Part shown: one piece after another, positions 25,561-28,824 of the stretch
Layout: every line of letters starts with the position of its first letter
How positions within the stretch are numbered: position 1 is the stretch's first letter
Assembly: GCA_002483085.1 (NCBI GenBank)
Contig: DLHF01000086.1
Location: 1-28,824 of the forward strand
Direction: 5' to 3'
DNA length: 28,824 nucleotides
Source of the DNA: Ignavibacteria bacterium UBA7675
GTDB lineage: Bacteria > Bacteroidota > Ignavibacteria > Kapaibacteriales > UB7675
Notes under the pieces: generated by a model
The model's input: only the letters and a program-made list of their open reading frames with translations
Database searches by the model: none
Told to the model about the DNA's origin: nothing
Translations under genes and position numbers: made by a program

Positions 25561-25597
25561 TCCCGCAGGGATACTTCCACAGAGTTTCCCTGCGGGA
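25561..25597 (+). terminator. Hairpin after the first secreted propeller gene
   Basis: An 11-bp perfect inverted repeat, TCCCGCAGGGA (25561-25571) and TCCCTGCGGGA (25587-25597), with a 15-base loop, lies 25 bases after the stop. No T-run follows, so it may be a processing or factor-dependent stop signal rather than a classic terminator. Confidence 0.45.
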
Positions 25598-25634
25598 ACT
25601 GCCCTGCATAAATTTTATTGCGGTATGTAACCCA

Positions 25635-25764
25635 GCACCATACCACGTGTTCTCCTGCTGATTTTGACGCTGAAGAGTCGATGCACATGCTGTTCTTGAT
25701 CGTTGTTGCACAGGGCGCAGAAGGCCGTACAACACGCGACGGGCGTGCAGCGCGGTGCGGAGAC
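25635..25764 (+). repeat. Degenerate intergenic repeat, copy A
   Basis: The right-hand core, 25733-25764 (CACGCGACGG, two variable bases, GTGCAGCGCGGTGC, one variable base, GAGAC), matches copy B at 29 of 32 positions. To the left the similarity is weak, but GCACCA sits at almost the same distance from the core as in copy B. Confidence 0.55.
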
Positions 25765-25839
25765 CACACTTCGGACGGAGGCGGTTGCGCACTGCCGGCA
25801 CCGAATTCAACAGTTTCGCTTACCAAAAAGGGCACTGAT

Positions 25840-28824
25840 ATGCACTACGCTACAACTTTTCGCACAGCAATTTCTGCTATTATTTTTCTGTTCTGCTGCA
25901 CCGTGATGAGCGCTTCGGAATGGAGCAGCGGAGGGCTGGCGCAGGCACAGGATGTAGATATAGCAGCACAGAACGATGGATCGTATATTCTGGCTACAAC
26001 ATATCCGCAGGAGACACCGAACATCCCAGAGAAACAAGTACAATTCGTGCGCTACACACCTTCCACCCGGCAATTTGAAGCAGTTCTGGCAATAAGCACC
26101 ACCGGAAGCGTGGCAGCAATATCGCATAATGGCAACGTAGCACTGTACCACAGCGGAAAATTTTCCATACTTCGCCTGTCGGACTCTATGATACTCGACG
26201 CCTTTGCTTTTGGCAGCATGACTGACTTCTACGAGACCAGTTGCTTCTCCGCCGATGGCAATAGCTTGATTGTGATTTATTCCAATCCAAACATGGGCAG
26301 CTACTACCAATACGAATGTTTGCACAGAGACATAACAACGGGTACATCGGAATCCTTCCTGCTGAATAAATCGGGCTTCCTGACTACGAATTCCCCCAAA
26401 TTCAGCTTCTCGCCCGATGGCTCGATGGTAGCCGCATTCATACGCACCACCACTCACAGCCTCGAACTGTGGAACACCACCACAGGCGACCACACAGTAG
26501 TACCTATACCGGAATCCGACCCGACAGATTCATCGCTTGTTATCAACCATACATACGCTGTATTTACAGAAAAGAACAGCACTCCAACACTAGTTAACCT
26601 GGCCACAGGCACTACGGCAACGCTTGGCAGCAAACTTCGGTATGAACCACGGGAGCTCGCCGACGACAATACACTGACATCCTCTGTCTATACACGCACG
26701 TTTTCGCCATACGGAATGCTCGGCAGCAACATCCTTGTGCAGAATGTGGAAAACCACGACACTCTGGGGTTGTTTCCGTATTCTCTGCGTTCATCCGAAA
26801 CAATATCCGCTGTTCGGGCGGGCACAACAGTAGGGCTTGCAATTATGAGAACCTCAATCTGCCCTACTGGTACCGATTGGCTCAGCATTCCACAGATCGG
26901 TGCGATGTTCTACGATATTCCCCAGAGCAGACTGATCGGCATCTACCCCGACAACGGGCATACAAACGGCATCACCAGCACTGCTCTCTCGCCCGATGGC
27001 CGATTAGTGGCATCAACCGGGAACGACATGCAGACACTCTGGCGCGACACGGAAACAGGAGCGCTTGTGGGAAGTGCGCCGAACGCCGGATATGTGGCCT
27101 TTGCAAACGAGACAATGCTGCTGCGCGGCTCCGGACTGTTCATAGATGAGATCGACCTGAAAACACAGTCGGTTTCCAGAAGGAAGGAAATCACCAGCGA
27201 CTTCATCACCGGATTGGAGATGTCGCACTCCGGTACAACAATTGCGGCATCAACCCCGTTCACTATCTCCCTGCTCTCGTATCCAGACCTCGAAGTAAAG
27301 CACACACTGATATCGCCCAGCGAGATGCATCCTCTTCTCGTTTCCATGCGCGTCACGACTACAGGTACTCTTGTTGCTGCATTCACAGCCACCCCATCAT
27401 CTTTTGTTTCGACAGCAGTGATAGCGCAATGGGATGCAACCACGGGCGTACTCATCTCTTCTACTATTGCAACAATTTCCCGTACAATATCGAGCATCGA
27501 GCTCTCCCCCGACGGGCAGACTGCGGTACTCTGGGATGCAAATGGAAATATTCTGCGGGGACATTTTTTCTCTACAGACGGCTCACCAATACGCGATATC
27601 AGGTTTGGAGACGACAACAGCAACAGGGGATATTTTGACAGTGAATTTTCCCCCGATGGCTCATCGCTGTATGTGGTCAACAGAGAGTGGTATCTGGAGC
27701 AGGGCCAGTTGGGACTCCGCCAGGTTATCAGGCGGCTGGCCGTGCGCGATTCAGTTGCAGAAGTGCTCGGATTTTCAGCAACTGCCGGTAAGGCCTTCGG
27801 GCTGCATATCCTGCCCGACAACTCGGCAGCGGTCATCGGCTACCCGACATTCGAGGGCGCAGAATGCTCCGCAGGCATACTTGAATCTGTAGAGCTGCGT
27901 CCCAGACCGGTTGCACTGCTCTCCACTTCGTCGCTGGATTTTGGCGAGGTGTTCAGCGGTACAACAGAACAGCGCAGCGTAACGCTCACCACAGGCAACG
28001 ATATTCCGCTTATCGTGCAGAACATCAGTATCTCTAATAATATGGCATACTATGGCCTTACCGCCTACTACAACTACCCGCTACCCGACACCATCCAGCC
28101 CGGAGAAGAGCGGACAATTGTGTTTACACTCGCCCCCGACTACCCGAATACGGCACCCGTGCAAGGAAGTATGGGATCGGCATTCGTTGGATTTGCCAAT
28201 ACGTATGTAGCAGAAGAAGCGATCAGTATGACTGCTACCACCGTCGGGCCGAAGATCACGTCGGATATCATGGAAATTACTTTTGGCGATGTTGAAGTGG
28301 GCTCAACCGAAAGGCGCACAGTTCTGCTTTTACCCGACAACCTGGCCACGCTGAATATTTCCGACATCTTTCTCTATGGAGAATTATCGGATGAGGAACA
28401 GTTTAGCCTCGAAATCGACAAAACACTTCCCGCCGCTTTGCAGGAAGGTGACAGGATAGCAGTAACGCTGTCGTTTACTCCTTCCAGAATCGGCACCCCG
28501 GAGCTCGAACTCGTCGCGCGTTCCAATGATCATACACAACCCGAGATGTTTGTTCCCGTTCGCGCGCGCGGCGTAATGACAACAGATATTGTCGGGCAAC
28601 TTTCCCGACAGCAGACAACACGTATTTCTCCGCAGCCCGCTTCGTCGATTCTCACTATCAGCTTCGAGACTGCCGCTCCTGGCACAGCAAGCATCGAGCT
28701 TTTCTCCACAGAAGGCAGGTTGGCAGCGGCAAAGTACGGATTAGAACTCGGCGCTGGTACACACACAACAACGCTTTCGGTGGAGCATGTGCCTGCTGGC
28801 GTGTATGTCTGCCGTATCAAAACA
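25840..28824 (+). CDS. Second secreted beta-propeller/ASH protein with type IX sorting domain (partial)
   Basis: From the ATG at 25840 the frame stays open for 995 codons to the window edge; I read it through without a stop. A signal peptide (MHYATTFRTAISAIIFLFCC and on to about residue 25) precedes degenerate WD40-like blades with FSPDGSMVAAF, LSPDGRLVAS, LSPDGQTAVLWD and FSPDGSSLYVV. Two ASH/choice-of-anchor domains follow, at about 694-800 (SSLDFGEVFSGT) and 808-915 (EITFGDVEVGST then VPVRARGV). Residues 929-995 form the start of a T9SS type A sorting domain (ISPQPASS, IELFSTEGRL, VPAGVYVCRI); only a short end should lie beyond the window. It is paralogous to the preceding gene but has one more ASH domain. 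Function unknown; likely a surface-exposed scaffold or adhesin-like protein. Confidence 0.86.
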   Translation, partial: MHYATTFRTAISAIIFLFCCTVMSASEWSSGGLAQAQDVDIAAQNDGSYILATTYPQETPNIPEKQVQFVRYTPSTRQFEAVLAISTTGSVAAISHNGNVALYHSGKFSILRLSDSMILDAFAFGSMTDFYETSCFSADGNSLIVIYSNPNMGSYYQYECLHRDITTGTSESFLLNKSGFLTTNSPKFSFSPDGSMVAAFIRTTTHSLELWNTTTGDHTVVPIPESDPTDSSLVINHTYAVFTEKNSTPTLVNLATGTTATLGSKLRYEPRELADDNTLTSSVYTRTFSPYGMLGSNILVQNVENHDTLGLFPYSLRSSETISAVRAGTTVGLAIMRTSICPTGTDWLSIPQIGAMFYDIPQSRLIGIYPDNGHTNGITSTALSPDGRLVASTGNDMQTLWRDTETGALVGSAPNAGYVAFANETMLLRGSGLFIDEIDLKTQSVSRRKEITSDFITGLEMSHSGTTIAASTPFTISLLSYPDLEVKHTLISPSEMHPLLVSMRVTTTGTLVAAFTATPSSFVSTAVIAQWDATTGVLISSTIATISRTISSIELSPDGQTAVLWDANGNILRGHFFSTDGSPIRDIRFGDDNSNRGYFDSEFSPDGSSLYVVNREWYLEQGQLGLRQVIRRLAVRDSVAEVLGFSATAGKAFGLHILPDNSAAVIGYPTFEGAECSAGILESVELRPRPVALLSTSSLDFGEVFSGTTEQRSVTLTTGNDIPLIVQNISISNNMAYYGLTAYYNYPLPDTIQPGEERTIVFTLAPDYPNTAPVQGSMGSAFVGFANTYVAEEAISMTATTVGPKITSDIMEITFGDVEVGSTERRTVLLLPDNLATLNISDIFLYGELSDEEQFSLEIDKTLPAALQEGDRIAVTLSFTPSRIGTPELELVARSNDHTQPEMFVPVRARGVMTTDIVGQLSRQQTTRISPQPASSILTISFETAAPGTASIELFSTEGRLAAAKYGLELGAGTHTTTLSVEHVPAGVYVCRIKT

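Larger units (their letters stand above)
25536..25839. other. Intergenic region between the two secreted propeller genes
   Basis: This 304-bp gap contains a hairpin near its left end (25561-25597) and degenerate repeat copy A (25635-25764). AGGG at 25829-25832 is a reasonable ribosome binding site for the ATG at 25840. No coding gene is seen, and the spacing suggests the two propeller genes may be transcribed separately. Confidence 0.45.

Noticed and set aside
1..28824. tRNA, rRNA, CRISPR array, integrase or insertion-sequence genes
   Set aside because: I looked for T-loop-like words, regularly spaced direct repeats and transposase motifs and found none beyond the palindromic and degenerate repeats described.

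Overview
The window looks like chromosomal DNA of a Gram-negative member of the Bacteroidota/Chlorobiota (FCB) group. I lean towards an Ignavibacteria- or Kapabacteria-like lineage, but that placement is inference. The evidence is two large secreted proteins with C-terminal sorting domains typical of the type IX secretion system, SPD-2/ASH (choice-of-anchor) domains, diderm genes (bamD, lpxH), and two sites resembling the Bacteroidota promoter (TTTG, about 19 bp, TAnnTTTG). Base composition is moderately GC-rich. Most genes are single-copy housekeeping genes in short operons with ATGA start/stop overlaps. I saw no tRNA, rRNA, CRISPR array, transposase or phage gene.

Layout. (1) 1-830, minus: an RsmI-family methyltransferase cut by the window edge. 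(2) 1149-8516, plus: an apparent operon of a 1566-residue multi-PAS/GAF histidine kinase with an N-terminal receiver, a YggS PLP-homeostasis protein, a purine nucleoside phosphorylase and a beta-propeller lipoprotein, closed by a good intrinsic terminator. (3) 8819-10587, plus: pta and lpxH, overlapping by 4 bases. (4) 10596-10725: three tandem 41-bp palindromic units. (5) 18266 down to 10730, minus: bamD, an acyl-CoA thioesterase, acs, ftsE, dapB and pcrA, with a second palindromic element between dapB and pcrA that supplies the dapB stop codon. (6) 18744-20884, plus: thyX and a di-heme peroxidase lipoprotein, ending at a bidirectional terminator shared with ychF (minus, 20977-22071). (7) 22575 to the end, plus: two tandem paralogous secreted beta-propeller/ASH proteins with type IX sorting domains, the second cut by the window edge.

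How the genes relate. Several link central carbon and envelope work: acs and pta both concern acetyl-CoA and acetyl phosphate, lpxH lipid A, bamD outer-membrane assembly, dapB the diaminopimelate/lysine branch, and ftsE division. The most unusual material is not a classical new system. It is (a) the REP-like palindromes on both sides of pcrA, one of which has entered a reading frame, (b) a degenerate intergenic repeat family seen in three or four gaps, and (c) the tandem secreted propeller paralogues, the first with a C9 tract in its upstream region.
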